A DNA stretch of 64,000 nucleotides, from NCBI GenBank assembly GCA_933228895.1, contig OW121853.1, forward strand, positions 81,948,645-82,012,644, read 5' to 3'. The position numbers were made by a program, and so were the translations under genes. This document shows, piece after piece, positions 23,403-37,577 of this stretch (the first letter of the stretch is position 1; each line of letters opens with the position of its first letter). The DNA comes from Platycnemis pennipes. Lineage: Eukaryota > Arthropoda > Insecta > Odonata > Platycnemididae. Under the pieces are notes generated by a model. It had not been told where the DNA came from. It worked only from the letters and a program-made list of their open reading frames with translations, and did no database searches.

Positions 23403-25639
23403 CAAACTTGCAATTTTTAGGTAGCCATACCTATGATAGGCGTAGGATAGGATAGGCATTACCTGCCTGGGAAAAGTGGCCGTCTCACACGTCCCAACTT
23501 GATTTTCATTTCCTTCGAGAGATATATTACTAATGCCACGGACACGACAGAGAAAAGATCGGTTTTGAGAGCCAGCATAATTTTTATCCGATGTCTATTT
23601 GTCTACCTAGCAGTCGCGTGAAGAGCTCATAAGGCTTTCAAATTAAGAGCTTGCAATTCGTCGAGTGTAACCCGATTTCGACTTCAAGCGTTTACCTAGC
23701 TCTTCATCAAGTTTCTTATATTCCCCATTACACCGTTCTGGCATTGGTCATGGAATAGCGTGGGAAGCATACGCTCTAATAACATTACTAGGCCAACGTT
23801 CTCCCTCAGAGCCCCTATCACGTGGAATGGACCAAGGGTTTTCCAGTTTAAAATGGGCCGCGGTTTTGAACTTGACTAAAATTTCCGAATATGAAGACTA
23901 TTAAGAGTGAGGATGAAATTATCATATCGAAATTACCTGAAAAATAAACCGTAAATCCTCAGTAGGAGAGAAAGTGAGATCATTATTCGGTTCATAATTT
24001 AATGACTCGGAAGAATTATTTAGTACAAAAATAAAAAAAATTAACAAAAGATTGGAAGGAGCAAAAAAATCCCGATTCTTGAGAAAATTCAGAATCATTC
24101 AGTGATATGTTTCTATCTCTTAGAAAAACAGCCTAAATATATGTATAAGTATCATTTAAATCTCATATAATCATAAAATTATTTTCCGAATGTTCAATGG
24201 ATATTGAGAAATACTAATAAATGACTGAAGCACCCTTTAATTTTAGGAAACAAGCTTATCGGGGCAAATATGTGGCAGAAAAGACAGACGTATACGTATG
24301 GCAAATTATTAAGAAGTAAAGTTTCATAGGTGTTAGACCGTTAGGAAAGAATCATAAAAAGTATGTACACCTTTGATCTGTGATTAGCCTACATAACATA
24401 AAGACAAATGATGAAATTTCAGAACGCTATGGAAAAGGAAGAAACAACCTTGATGATTGATGTACTAAGGTGATAGAGAGATCGAGTTGGGAGATTACTG
24501 GAACGTGAGGTCATGACAAAGAAAATGATGGGGCATTGCCAGAATTGCAGTAGATGTGTAAGTTAATGTTTTATTTCTCATCTACTGTTAATTACACTGA
24601 AAATATACACCATCGATTCCTCTTTTAATATTTAAATGATGCAACATTAAAATGTAATTAGCCAAATACTCAGCAAATCGGTGAAACGTTGAATGAAAGA
24701 CAGCGCGGCAGAAGAATTTTCATGGTGCTGCTGAAACTACTCAGTGAACAGCACTTTAGTTAGCGGCCACCTCCATCTTGATATTCTATATCCTGTATCT
24801 CAGCAATACTATTAAAACAATATTTAAGCTTATATGGGACATGATGCACACATGAAAATCAGTTCAGTTGATTAATGGCCTAAGAAGCCTCGTTAGGCCA
24901 CACTAATAGAGATACTCACATATAAGATTAGAGAATAAAGTGCCGTTTCTTTACTATACTCAAGTCCACGTTTACACGTAAAGGTAACTCATTCTGCAAC
25001 CTCAAAGTTAGGGTATATAAGCTGATTGTGGCCATGTGCATAAACTAGCTTTAAGCCTGAGACCTTAGAGCCCGCACCATAAAACATGTGTGCAGATAAT
25101 AGGTTTCGGGTGCTAAACCAGCCTGGGGTAGAGAATTTGTCTTCCTGCCAGCGAAAAAATTATGTAGAAATGCCTTGACATTATATGAAAACTCAGAATT
25201 CCGTGCATTATTCTGTAGAATATCCTTAAAAATTAAACCCGTTTGCGAAGGAATTCGTTATAACGTTAAGTTATTCCACAGAGTACAGCAGAAATACTTA
25301 ATGATTTCTGTAAATCCTTAAAGAGTCTCAGTTCTGCAGAGATTCCTCAAATCAGTCTGTAGGATTTCTTTAACGTTCTGTACGGTTTCCCTTATCCCTA
25401 TTTGTTCTTTTGAGTGCTACGGAAAGTATTATGCTATTCTGTTCATATTTCTACATGTACTCATCCCTAACATGAGTCCGAGTAACATCCAGGCTGTCAT
25501 CAAATAAGGGTAAGAGATCCATTACCAAAAAGATTCTTCATTACAAAGATGCTAAGCAATCGTTTGATCTTATTATCGAATTTAGTTGATACCTCACTTG
25601 TTCTACGAAATAATTATACATTAGGTAGGTCATGGAAAC
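23403..25639. other. Gene-free AT-rich stretch
   Basis: I find no coding exon, RNA gene or repeat that I can support. Confidence 0.5.
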
Positions 25640-26060
25640 TTTTTCTTTAAAGAAGATACGCATTCACAGGTTTCCCGGGCGCTTGATTGAAAGATGTATT
25701 CGGAAGTAAATGGAATCTCCTGTCGGGCAACGAAAAACATTTTCAGTCTCGGATTTCTCCATCCCCAGGGCTCAAACAAACATCTAAACGTTCGATTTTT
25801 CTTCGTGTCGGATGACTTCACCGCCGGTGCTTTTTTCCCTTTCGGCCTCGGAGGAACGAAGGAAAGCGGTCTTTTCTGAGCCACTTTTTGTCTCGAGGAG
25901 AAGCCAGGGGAGTGGGAGGATGTGGAGAGACGTAAGATTCACCACGGAGGCGTCTCTATTTTTTTATAGTCTGAGGAAGATCCAGACGAGCGAAGGGCGG
26001 AGAGACGACATCGACCTGTCGAGAGCCAAGAAGTTTTAATGTATGCACGCCCTGTGAGAG
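25640..26060. other. GC/CpG-rich patch
   Basis: A CpG-enriched patch crossed by three overlapping 61-84 codon frames on both strands, none recognisable. A small TTTTCAG before 25746 resembles a 3' splice site but has no matching exon. Confidence 0.3.
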
Positions 26061-29000
26061 GAAAAACTGTTCAGGGTTGGTCCAGTGGCTTGCATCCCAC
26101 GAACAATTTTCCCTCAGACTTCATATCATATCTAACGGACTTTCGTGGCGCCAAGAAGTGTAAATACCTACAGGGAATTTCGAGCATTGATTAGGTTTAT
26201 TATAACAAATCACCCTCGGTCAAGGGTGAAATTAAACTTTTTTTTGCTTCGTAACAAAGTGGAGGAAAGGAATTTTCAACACACAAAACTTTTTTTAGTA
26301 AATTTACTTTTCTACTATAACTCTAGTTTATCAACAAGGGTATTATTTCTCCTTCTTTCCATTTTGATTAAAAATGAACCTAGTTAAAAAACCTAGTACC
26401 AGCTCCGTCCTTCCAGCATCATGCAATAGTCAAAGTGTTTAAGCTGTACGTATACCTCAACCAGTACTATTTCTCCTCTCCTGAAAATTTATAACTTTCT
26501 TTTAATTTCCACCAAAATGCCCAAGACTCGGACCTCAAAGGCCTTCAGTATTCATATAAATTTTCATTATTTTGAATCAACTCTTCAGAACTTTTCGTAG
26601 CATCGCCAACTTCAGCATGAATTCATAAAATATTTTATCACTGTTGGAGTTTTACAGTATCGAAGAAATCTTAGGCAATTACTTAATTAATTCTGCTGCC
26701 GTAATCAACATGCTGAGTACCTCAGTAAGCATATCGTCAAGGATTAGAATTTTAAAATCAGGGCAAAGGTATGTACTGTACAATTAAAACAATTAAAGAG
26801 GCAAGGCAGGGAATCTAATGCCATGATGAACTTTGAAAAATGCTGTGGAATCTTTTATGTTTTGAATTTTTTGCCTAGAATAATTTTCTATACATGTGCT
26901 TCACCAAGTATCCAAAATGTTTCTCCCACACGGTTATTCAGAAGATTAATATTTCTCTGTATATAAAAATACTATATCAAAAGTAAATATTAATACATAG
27001 GACTTTACTCACACTACCCAATAAGTCACGCCGTGCGTAAGTAAGTCGTCTCCTTTCTTCAATAAATATCATGAAAAATATAAGCAAATGAAGTTTTTCT
27101 AATGATAATTATGTGATTACCACACTAGTATCAAAAAATGAATACCATTATCGTTCTAAGCGGAATAAACAAGAAATGAATAATTGTAAATATCTATGTA
27201 GGTCGCCAAATACTTTAGAGAAAATATATAAAAAAGCATCACATAAATACCAAATGCTGAGGAGGTCAAAGTGTAAGATTAGAACTCCCACTGGGACGTG
27301 ATATGCTGAGGCGAAGGCAGAAAGAAATGATTAATCATCTATTCTAAAACAGGTTTTCAGAGAAGGTAAAATCAGGAGAGAAATAGTTTTTCTCTAGCAG
27401 TACCAGCTCGTAAATGCTCCATGAGAAGTTTTCAAATTGGTGATAGGAATGTTAAATGAAAATCAAATAAAATAGTAACACGCAGTGCGTCTGGCAAATA
27501 TGCGGCCCAAAGAATTTTTAACACTTCATTGAGATCTGGCCATTAACCTATCAAATGTGGATTCCATTGGTCAAGCAACTTATTCTCTCTGCTCTCAGCT
27601 TTGTCCAACATCGTAACTGTAATTTTTAGTTTATGGTCCCTGAAGAAAATTGCGCTTTCCTCCATCCAATTCAACGACAATGTTTTCCGCCCAAAACTAA
27701 GCACAACATTTGATAACACACAGTGAGACTGGTGCACTGATTTTTTAGTCTTTTTCCCGCGAAAAATTAGAGATCATAATTAATAGCATGATTGCTGAAT
27801 AGTTGAATAAATAGCCCAGCCTCTAGAGAACATGTAAACGTTTCTAACTCATGTTACATCTAATGTGTCATGCCTGATGTAAAAAATATTTCAGCAAATA
27901 AATACCAGATAAATGGCAAATCATTGTCCTTTATATTCGCTAAAAATCATCATTATGTCCCTGCTTCGAACCTAGCCAATTCTTTCATAGCATTGCGTGA
28001 TACATTGGTGTGTATAAGGCGATGAGTTATCCGCTGCCATAAAAACTCGAATTGGCTTCCAGGATAATTATTAGGTGAAAGAGGCTGCAGGCCTTGCCGT
28101 TTACATGCTGCGTACGATGCGCTGTGAACATTTTGAGTTTAAAACATGAATTCACTTCACACATGTGCATTTCACGTAAGCCTGGAATGCTCCAAATCAA
28201 ACAATGAATAAATTACATCCAACCAAGATGAATGACTAAACTTCCTTAAAAATTCCAAAGGAATAAAATCAGGGGAGTACACAGGGGTTTTTAAATAGCT
28301 GAAGTAGACAAAGGGGCCACGTGCATATCGAAGGAACTAAGCAGATAGAACGGAATTGCACTTTGCTGAATTTTTTTAAGAAAAAATCTTATGGAAGTCA
28401 TAGACATATAAATTTGTATAATTAAAGTACGTATCTCGTATTATACTGCTCCATAATGAACTAAATCTTCCACAAAAACTCAGATTTTACTTTTTTCTGC
28501 ACTTGTGCATCAATAAGTCCTTGTCCGGAACGTAATATCTTGCATTTTCCATTTCCATTGGAGACGAATTTATTCAGCGCCACTTATGTTACGTGCTTTT
28601 CATGGTGCGCTAAACATAAGGAAGGATTTACTTCCTGTCCTTCAAGACCGGCATTGAATCCCAAAGTGGATTGACTTGTTCAAGTTGTACATATGTGTCG
28701 AAATGCTCGAATGTTAACGACGAAGATTACCTACGGAGACGATGCCAGAGTTACGGTAGGAAGGGTAGCTAAGCAAAGACAATAGTTAATTGGTATGAAG
28801 AGGACGATCGGAAGCAAATCATAATGTTTGGATGTATGGATATTTGTGTGCCACTGACGAAGACTTGAATTGAGAAAATTCCTCGTCCGACGAATGTTTT
28901 TACTGAGCGTAAATTCATTGGGTATACTTTACTTATCGACGCCTATGAGGAAAAAAGCAACTCGAATGTTTTGGCTTCCTCCTCCTCCGAAGTCAATGCT

Positions 29001-32000
29001 ACTTTACACAGAAATTGGGTGATTACAGCAACTTGAATAGTCAATGAGTTTCCTTAAAAGGTGGTGAGCTTCTGGGCATGCTACACTGGGTCACTTTCTC
29101 TCCTGCATACCATTGTGTGGTAAACCATACTTAACTAACAGATACTATCTCTGTGATTGTTAAGAGGCATAACTAATTTCATTCCGTGCAAAGAGCAAAA
29201 GGTAAACGTGATATATTCGCGTTACTTTTTATAGAATCCTCGCAAAATTATTTCGCATTGATATGGATCTAATAATATCGACTAACAGGCACATACATCT
29301 TCTTAAATCAACTAAATGTGACTTTTTCTCTCACGAAAACATCCTACTGCCTTGTATGTAGATTCAGTTCTACGATAATTTCTTGTAACTTAAGTACGCA
29401 TGCCTTCGGGAGAAAACTATGAGACTACTGCCGACCGAAATATTGTGCACTCGTCTTTGAAGGGTATATATGAAGTAACCAAAATAACTACAGAAAATTT
29501 AACCAGATCATATTTTTTTCGTTTAATTCTACGCTAATTGATGTGCGCTTTAATGTTTTTCATTATGTTTGTGTTTTTTATCCAATTTTGAATAAAAAAT
29601 TATTATTTTTACTTGTTCAAAAATTATGACGAAAAAACAATTACAACACAACATTAAACAAAATGTTTTATGCGTTTTCTATGTATTTCATAATGTTATC
29701 TATCCAGGAAATGATACTGTAATCATTTTTATGAGAAGCGTTTTTATCGGCTGTGGGTGGACGAATAAATACCATCTTAATTGCGTTGCAACCTTTAGGT
29801 ATCCTAATGTTGTAATAAATAATTGTTAAGAATAGTATTTAACCAACTGATTTTATATCAGTTTATATTTGTATGGGCTCGAATGAGACAGGTCAGAGCT
29901 TATTTGTTGATGGAAAAGCTGTACGACGTTGCCGTAGTAAGTCCGAATTATTAATAATTTGAACTTGTGATGCTAAAGGAGCTATAGCAAAATACATATG
30001 TTTCGGGATTTGAAGTCAAAGGCATTCTTTGTTGCATAAATGTAAGATTTCGGTCTTGTATGCAGAAGACACCCACTGCAAAACGAGAACACGCTAAACC
30101 GCAAGAATATTCGAATAAAGACATTTTTTCAATTTAAGCTCATTACGAGGGTAGCAGTTTCAAACGGATGAAATTGCAAAATAAAATATATAATTTAAAG
30201 CGAAATTTACGAAGAAATTTGGCCAAGAGTTAAGCAAGAAGTTATTAATAGGAAGATCATACATGCAGAAAATCAATTCTAATATTCTTGTAATGGCAAT
30301 ATTTTTTATGCCATTTAACGCAATGAATGATGGCTTTGAGGTTGTTTAACGATGAGACGGTTTAACGATGATTAGTACTCAAAATAAATGGGGTCAGCAA
30401 AAAAAGTTATGGAACATCATGTATTGAGCACAATCTGGCTGCATTGAGAATTTTCAAAGTAACTTATGCCCAAAGAATAGACTGATTTTCAATTTATCTG
30501 GCCTCAATGTTTGAATGACTACAGATCTGAGTTATTTTACAACCGCCCAAGAAGTCCAAAAAATGGTGTGTTTACATTCAACATAATTTTGATCCTTGTA
30601 ATAAGATAATATCACGGGCTTAGGTTTCTGCAAAAAGGTCATTCCTGCAATTTTTCAGTTCTTTTCATGTGGGTGGAACTTGCCTGCTTTTATACTCAAT
30701 GACTATAATTATCGCATGTGGCAATCCCTTGCTTACTTTTTGGGTTAAATATGCATTCCTGTTATTCTTTACCCTCCAAATTTCTCTTCCAGCGTTGCGT
30801 ACCGGGGAGTTTTTATTTGCCTCAAAGGTTTTCCTTAAGGAACACCATTTATAGGCGGTTGAAACACACAGAGAGCTTTGAACGACCAGCAAAAACCGTT
30901 ACCAGTTATCGACTTTCAGCACTCCTACGAATAGCTGGAACTATTTCCAGTGGCGTGGACGGATTAGACTTATCTCCTTCAATGCAGTTGCGTTCGGAGC
31001 TAATATTTTTAGAGCCTTTTCTACGACATGTCTATAGTTTTGAAAAAAAATATGGCAACATTGAAATCCTTATTATATTATAAAAAGGTCTCGTAAAAAA
31101 TGAGGGATTAAATGATCGCATGTAATAGGATTCCAGGCTCTATATTCACTAAATTTGAATATCGCAAAATCCGCGATGTAATGTATTACTTGACAATGAT
31201 TAGGGAATTTCAGCCTGAGAGCAAATGTTAAGGAAAAAACTCAAACTCAAATAAAAGCTCAACGCTTGGCTCCAAAATACAGTTCCAATTGAGTCTAACT
31301 TTAAAAAAATAAAATACCGTATTATACATTTTTGAGATTTAAAGTAATGTCAAAAAGAATCCAAGGAATGCTTCTTGTGCCTTGGGGAATGATAATTTTG
31401 TGTTAAAGGTATAGATCCTCTAACAATAAGAAAAAATAACAGGTTTAAAAAATAAATAAATAAAAGGTAACTAAAGGTAATAAATAAATAACAAAAAATA
31501 AATAAAAGGTTTACCTATTGACCTTACTTCATTCCTTCACATTCAATCAAAAATGATTTTTTACTAGTTCAAAAACGATTTTTTACTGGTGATGCAATTA
31601 ATAAAATTACACTACCGTTGTCTACCTCCTTAGGTTACTTAATGTCACTGTGAAATAAAAAATATTGAAATTTTACGTTAGGTGCTCCAATAGAAGGAAA
31701 TCCTGTCACCTTTGGGGTGTTGGGTCGCATCGCGATAAGAGGATTTATTAGAACTAAGGAAAAATCAGACGTGATTAGAAGACGTGATAGACGTGAGAAT
31801 AACATAATAAGAGAGAGTAGTAATGGATATTGAGAAGAGCCGGAGACTCAGAATCGTAATTGGGGAGAGTGAGAATTGGATTTATTGGAGCAGAACAGTC
31901 ATCAGGTAGTCTATTAACATATCTATGGATTGCTATTTTTCAAAAACATCAAGGAAGCCAAGGACTAAACCTGGCTAAAGAGGCACACTTTCTACGCTTA

Positions 32001-32040
32001 AAACCATTTTCGATGTAAATAGATGTTTATGATTAAAACG
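26061..32040. other. Long AT-rich stretch without genes
   Basis: Six kilobases with no supported gene or repeat family. Overlapping frames near 30665-31083 (75-121 codons on both strands) are unrecognised. A low-complexity AAAT/ATAA-type run lies at about 31440-31510, and a GGTGCTCCAAT at about 31682 may be a scrap of a SINE tail in reverse. Confidence 0.45.
31440..31510. repeat. A-rich simple repeat
   Basis: An imperfect run of AAAT/ATAA units interrupted by GGTAACTAAAGG-type segments. It has no features of a retroposon beyond its A-richness. Confidence 0.6.
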
Positions 32041-32049
32041 GAAACATTA

Positions 32050-32110
32050 TGCCGGAACTCGGGTTCGATTTCTGGCTCATTGTCAGTTGAACTTATATAT
32101 TCGTCCGTAT
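32050..32110 (+). repeat. Possible SINE head fragment
   Basis: CTCGGGTTCGATTTCTGGCT resembles a B-box and junction of a tRNA-derived SINE. Neither the head nor the tail can be followed with confidence. Confidence 0.3.
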
Positions 32111-32199
32111 ATCAATGACATTCAAATGATCGCAGATAGCTTAAATAACTTATGACGTATTGGGTTGGCGTATCTCCACTTGCCATACCACCCAAGTAA

Positions 32200-32680
32200 T
32201 TCTTGCTGGGTGCGATCGTAGATAAGAAATGCGCCCCCAAAAATTAGGGGAACGGAACACCTCGGACTAAGGCGCCCAGATCCCCGAGATCGAGAAGGCA
32301 CATTCTGGATAGGCTAGGCCGTTGCTCAGGAATGTAATCTCACGAATGACTTCTGCTCCGTCGAGTGCATCCCGAAACGAGCGATGAAATCACCTCGAAC
32401 GAACGTGAGATCCTTGGAGCAGGATTCTAAGGGAGGAGGGGAGGTGGGGGAGGGTGTTTCCATGGTACATGCTGCAACGAGGCAACGGAGCGGAGAGAGT
32501 TTGACCTTCCTGTTCCCATCGCCGGTCTGAGTGACCCACGTGGACATCGGGGGTACAACCTGGGGAAGGGCGGCAGGGGAAGAGCGGATCCTCGGCCTTC
32601 AAAACTGGTCATTCGCCGACCTTCTTTTCCGCTTTCAGTCGTCCCTTCCAAATGCTGTGTTCCCCAGTGTTTATCCTTAC
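32200..32680. other. GC/CpG-rich patch
   Basis: Enriched in CG and in GGAGG/CCTCC runs. Frames on both strands are low-complexity. It is followed immediately by a CR1-like tail. Confidence 0.3.
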
Positions 32681-32683
32681 CCT

Positions 32684-32747
32684 TACGCACATGTAACCCT
32701 GCGAAATACCACAAAGGCGAGTGACAGGGGGTGTAAGATCACCAGTT
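32684..32747 (-). repeat. Diverged solo CR1-like LINE tail
   Basis: Plus strand: ACCCTGCGAAATACCACAAA, GGCGAGTGACAGGGGGTGTA, AGATCACCAG. It matches the family tail in reverse, with several substitutions, and lacks the clear hexamer end. Confidence 0.55.
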
Positions 32748-34149
32748 GTGAAAATAAAGATTGAGAAGAAAGAAAAATATGGATAAAAAGGGAAACGTTT
32801 CCTTTCGAAAGGACAGTAAAACATCGAGTAGTAAAACACCTACCAACTATTCAGGTACCCAATTGAACCGGTCGATAGACCGCATTTGGAAACGCTAAAT
32901 TTCTTTTTTGAAGTTAAATAACGGACGTTTTCGGTGTACGCAGCACATTGAAGTTCAATGACACTTTTCACCAAGAATAACCCGGTTTTCACATTATCCG
33001 GTCTTACCCCTCCCGTTGGATCCGGTTAATCGAGTCTCTTCTGTTTTACCCTTTGTTTGTATTTTGGTCACAGGTGCTGGGAGGAATGGAAAACTTTTTG
33101 AATCTTTTGGACGCGTTGTGCAATCAGTGAATATGAATACAACAACCGAGTAAACATGTTGCTAATATCCACTTTGTGTGTTATCTTTGAGAATCCTTTT
33201 CGTAAACGTACGAAAGTTTTCAGAGGAAAAGGCAGTAGAAACCAATTCCTGCCATTGCTTCGCCCTTAGTCTTAAATTGACTTTTAGTACGCAAGGCAGA
33301 GTTTTCTAAAATTAACAATAAAGAAATTTTCTTGGTGCTAACTCCAGCTTTATTTACAAAATTGGATTATGACAAAGAGAAGAAACATTAAAGCAACCAT
33401 AAAGTTGCTAATGGATAACCATGCGCCCTATGTTCATCATGTCACGGGCCTGCGAAACAGTATGACTGGGGATTTGATAACTTCGTAACATGAGAACATT
33501 TAACAAAAAAACCTCAATTACCTCAGATAGGTTTTTTAGGCCAACAAAATGCTGCAAGATAGCGGAAATAAAAAAATTGCCATTAGTGGGAAAATAAATT
33601 TTGAAACTGTGAAAGCTTTGGCTTAGGAATGATTTTATTCGAGCGGAATATTGAATGCTGGTTTCCTGTTATTTATATGACGATTTTCCTTAGCCTACCT
33701 CTTTAAATTTGCATTTCACTTGCTCCGACAACTATTTTTTGAGCAATAACGCTGTTCTCGACCTAAACAAATTTAATATAATGAAAGGATTGCTGTCGTT
33801 TTAGGGTAAGAGCTAACCTGCTTAGCTCTTAACAGCTCTTAAGCTGTAAATTAATAATTAATTATGGTGTGCAATGTGTTTGAAATAACTGTATATTGCT
33901 TGCGTTTTAGCCGTGTATCATGCCTGGGAAAAACGAATCCTTGTATCCTCCTTTTTTCGATCGTTGATGTCTCTTAATTTTTTACTTCAGTCTGTCCCGT
34001 TTATGTAGTGTAGGGATAGAAATACGTCTGGAATGTCAGAGTCGAATTCATGTGATTTGAATTTTTAAAGTAACTTTAAACTTGCGAAAAACCTTCTAGT
34101 CATTATGGTTTCCTAGCTAAGCTCTTCCGGTAGCCGAGTGACTTTTTCT
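32748..34149. other. Gene-free AT-rich stretch
   Basis: Nothing recognisable. There is no frame long enough to consider. Confidence 0.5.
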
Positions 34150-34500
34150 ACATGTAAGTTCGTATGAATGTGTTACAAAACGTACTGTTTTCCTTAATAT
34201 CTTATTCAGTTCCCGAATTACATCTTCATTTGATGGGTCCCAAGTACATACTCCAGATGAGGCCTTACAAGAGTGAGATAAGATCTTTATTTTACTTTTC
34301 CACTAGAACATTTTCTTATGGTTCGTTTGGAAAAAAGCCGTCTCTTCAGAGAAAGGTGACAAACATTTCAATTATGGTTCCCCCACCATACATTTTAAGT
34401 AAGAGCAATGCTGAGATATTTAACTTCACTTGCCACATTTATGTGTACTCTGATCCCCTTAAAGTGTTTTTTAAAGAGGTTATCAACAGGCTGATAATTG
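34150..34500 (-). mobile_element. Second CR1-like LINE, decayed RT C-terminal fragment
   Basis: Reading the minus strand from about 34480 down to 34150 and allowing frame changes gives, in order, EVKYLSIALT, NVCHLSLKRRLF, YLTLVRPHLEYV, WDPSNEDVIRELNKI and TVRFVTHSY. This is the order of the region after the RT catalytic core in CR1/Jockey-type LINEs (the EVKYLG...LVRPHLEYA...WDP signature). At least two frameshifts and several stops break it. The residues differ from the 17.4/38.8 kb family (YEIG, ELERVQRR), so it is a different family. The 129-codon plus-strand frame at 34164-34553 is merely its antisense. Confidence 0.65.
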
Positions 34501-34559
34501 ATGGCAGTAAAAAACCTCGTTCCGCAGTGGAAGTGAGCTACCGATTCTGCTGACTTTTG

Positions 34560-34730
34560 CCTGATCGGTATCGCACCGGCCTGTCAACCCTGGTCGTAAG
34601 TTCTTGCCTCGGGCATGGGCGTTGTGTTTGTTTTTGAACTAAACTTAGAAGTAAGTTTGATTAGACAGTAAGATTTAATCTTAGCAGTAGGAACACTTAA
34701 AATCCTTAGTCTATTATCACTTGGACTCGA
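34560..34730 (+). repeat. tRNA-derived SINE, diverged
   Basis: GCACCGGCCTGTCAACCCTG is followed by a mutated B-box (GGTCGTAAGTTC), the CCTCGGGCATGGGCGTTGTG junction, and a body ending with AGCAGTAGGAACACTTAAAA. It matches the common family in layout. Confidence 0.5.
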
Positions 34731-34859
34731 TGATTGAAAATTTATAACATTACAGAGTGGAACTATCGATGATTATCGATGATGATTCGATACGTTCTAA
34801 ATCTCGCTGAAAATCGGGCGGAGTGCGTTATGGATACAATGAAATTCTTTCGGACGACT

Positions 34860-35520
34860 TATCATGCTTCATTCTCCTTCATTTCCTGCGGCTTGGACGT
34901 GGGCCAAACGGAATCGGCCAAAACCGATCGGTGAAATTGAAAAGAAAGAGACTTGCTGGACGGAATGGGATCCTACGAGACGTCGCTGATGGATAATAGG
35001 ACGGAAGACTGCGGAGCATTATCGCGCGCCATTAAAGCAAGGGGTGAGGATGCGGCACTCCTGTATGAAGCGAAGGGGAAAGGGACCTCCTCAGGAGTGA
35101 TGGCGAGTTGACCTCGGGAGGGCGATGGCGTAGGGAGAGGGGTCCGCGGGGGGAGGGGCAACTGAGGGGTCGAGAGTGTTGGAGGCGGTGGGTGTGAGGA
35201 GGGCCGACCGGGCACGTAGCTCACGGGAGATCCCAGAGGAGTTCAAAACGGAGGGGAATGAAAGTTTGCCCCGAGGCACACTTTCGTCGTGAATTTTATT
35301 TATTCCGTAAAAGTAGGCGAGGCGGTGAGGTCGAGGCAACGGGGGAAGAAAACAAGTAAGTCTCTGTCCGCGCCGATGGGGAAAAAAAGGGTGAGTGAAG
35401 ATTTGAGGGGTGAGGTGAGGAGGGGGTTTGAGAATGTTTCTCGGTTTCACTCGAAGCGGGTTGGATGCGCTCGGGATGAGAGGAGGATATGCATATGTTA
35501 GGGGAGAGAAAGATGGTGGG
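34860..35520. other. GC/CpG-rich, purine-rich patch
   Basis: One of the strongest GC patches, with long GAGG/GGGG runs on the plus strand. The corresponding proline/serine-rich minus-strand frames (34973-35224, 35091-35450) are compositional artefacts. Confidence 0.35.
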
Positions 35521-37577
35521 ATTGAGGAGCTAAAGGGAGAATATTCGGAAATACCAAGACATACGAATGAGGTGCTATTTCAAGATAGTCCTCAGATTAT
35601 TATTATTAGCATCATATGCTGGTAAAGGTAGGTTTAAAAACATCTAAAAGTTCTAAACATTCCCAAGTAGCCGGCTCCTCTTATCTTTCATGTATTGTTC
35701 TTCATTACCCCGCATACCTACTTCCTCTAATCATTCCATCCAGATAGCACATTTTTCCTTTCACTCTGATCCTCCTAGCAATTATTCTCCCCCTATCACA
35801 TTCTTCAAACATTCTAATCTTTCATTTTTATTTGATAATTTGAATCACCAAACCTTTCCCTAAGTGAAGCTTTTAAAATTTTAAGATAAAAGAGACCGGA
35901 GATTGAAGCTACTTTGTTTTCCACCATAAACGTAGTGTAATAAAAAAATACGCCGTTCCTTACGATACAGGAGCAATCTGAGAGGTATTTTTAACGTTCG
36001 AAAGAGCGCCACGACACTGCTTTGATAGCTACTATTACAAGAAAGATAGACGCGATAGAGAATTCAAGAGTTATGAGATCGGCACATGAATCTAAGGAGC
36101 TGATAAAATCATGAAAGAGAAATAATAGTTAGCGCTTCCCTTTAGCAAATTCTGATCGTGCCGATAAATTGGAAATTGAAGTCTATTTGCCGGAATTGAA
36201 AAGCGAGTTTGAAGCATTTAACAGTTATTGAAAATGAAAGGGTCGAAAAAGGCTCCAGAAAAATGAGGGAAACTAAAGAGGAAGGAAAAAAGTGACATCA
36301 AGAATACAACCTTACTACTAAAAAAAAAAATATCTGTTGTAGTCATTTGAAAATTACATGTAAACCTTTAAAATTATTGCCAATGTTTACCTACTCTTTA
36401 AAATGACGGAAAAAATAAAGGAAGATAGATTACCTTGATCCAGATTCTTAGACAAAGAGGAAGGTTGGAATGCCAAGAAGCGTAAAGGGAACCAGTGGCA
36501 AAAACTTGGAAAGTCTCGGAGGCTCAAACTATCTACTCCAACAACACTATAAACACCCGCATACCTTCCAAATGTGTGTGTTGATCTCCCATTCCTTTTT
36601 GGGAATATGCGTCATTCATAGCTATTGACACATAGAGGTTTGTAACGCAAATAATGCCAAAACGTCGACTCAAAAGTGAATAACTCCAGCATGGACTAAG
36701 AGTAGGCATTACCTTTATGGTCAAGGCTACTGGAGATGTTAGAGGTGAGGATGATGCCGGAATAACTTACAGGTTTTGATAATTATATAAGTACCTGTAA
36801 AGGGATTAGTCGATGGCGAAACTGTAATATAATGTATCAAGGGGTCCAATAGCATTCTTACCTCACTTAAGTAAACTTCTTCCACACGCAGTAATTCTTG
36901 AATGTGACATTCGTCTTCTGACACTGCCTGTGAGGTGGCGCCTGTAGTTAAACAATTCAATGATGCATAGACTTTCCAACCCAAGGTTTTTTATATTTCT
37001 TTGAGAGGATTTAATAAAGACTTTCGGCGGCTTGAAACCAAGGGCTTTGGAATAGAAACTCAACATATCCCAAATCAAAGCTTGTCCTTATCTAATTGCA
37101 AGTAAGCGTACACAGATCGAGGAACTAGAGATTTCATTAATATCTAAAGAGATAAGCTCTACGGCCTCTTAAAGTTACAAATAAAATTAAAAATCTTCAA
37201 TCGCCGTGAAAATTGGCAACCCTCGTCAAGGACAAATTGCTGTGTTGGTTTGCGGGTTGGTCCCGTTTTTACGGCCATTGGAGAATTTTAATTTTATTAG
37301 AGCTTTGCTCATTAAACTGACTGTTACTTTTGATTCGGCTTAGTTGGCCAGTTTCGTGTATAGACAATGTGTGATAGGGGATTACGAAATTATATTTATC
37401 TGAAAACCACAAAAAGAGAGTCACTAACTGCCACACTATTCGAAACTCCTACAGATCAAGTTACAGGGAATAATGGTCAGTAGTATCAATTAAAACCAGC
37501 TAATATTTCACTTGGTGCCCCGTAAATGAGGTCATTATTGAGCTTATTATGCGATAAAATGAATAGGAACGAGTTTG
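35521..37577. other. Gene-free stretch
   Basis: No supported gene or repeat. GAGGTGGCGCC at about 36932-36942 resembles part of an insect CTCF site, but the flanking bases fit poorly. Confidence 0.4.

Noticed and set aside
30665..31083. Overlapping 61-121 codon frames on both strands
   Set aside because: Three mutually exclusive registers, AT-rich, with no family resemblance or splice context.
34164..34553. 129-codon plus-strand frame
   Set aside because: It is antisense to a decayed CR1-like LINE on the minus strand, which explains the sequence better.
36931..36942. Second CTCF-like site (GAGGTGGCGCC)
   Set aside because: The core matches, but the flanking bases required by the insect consensus do not.
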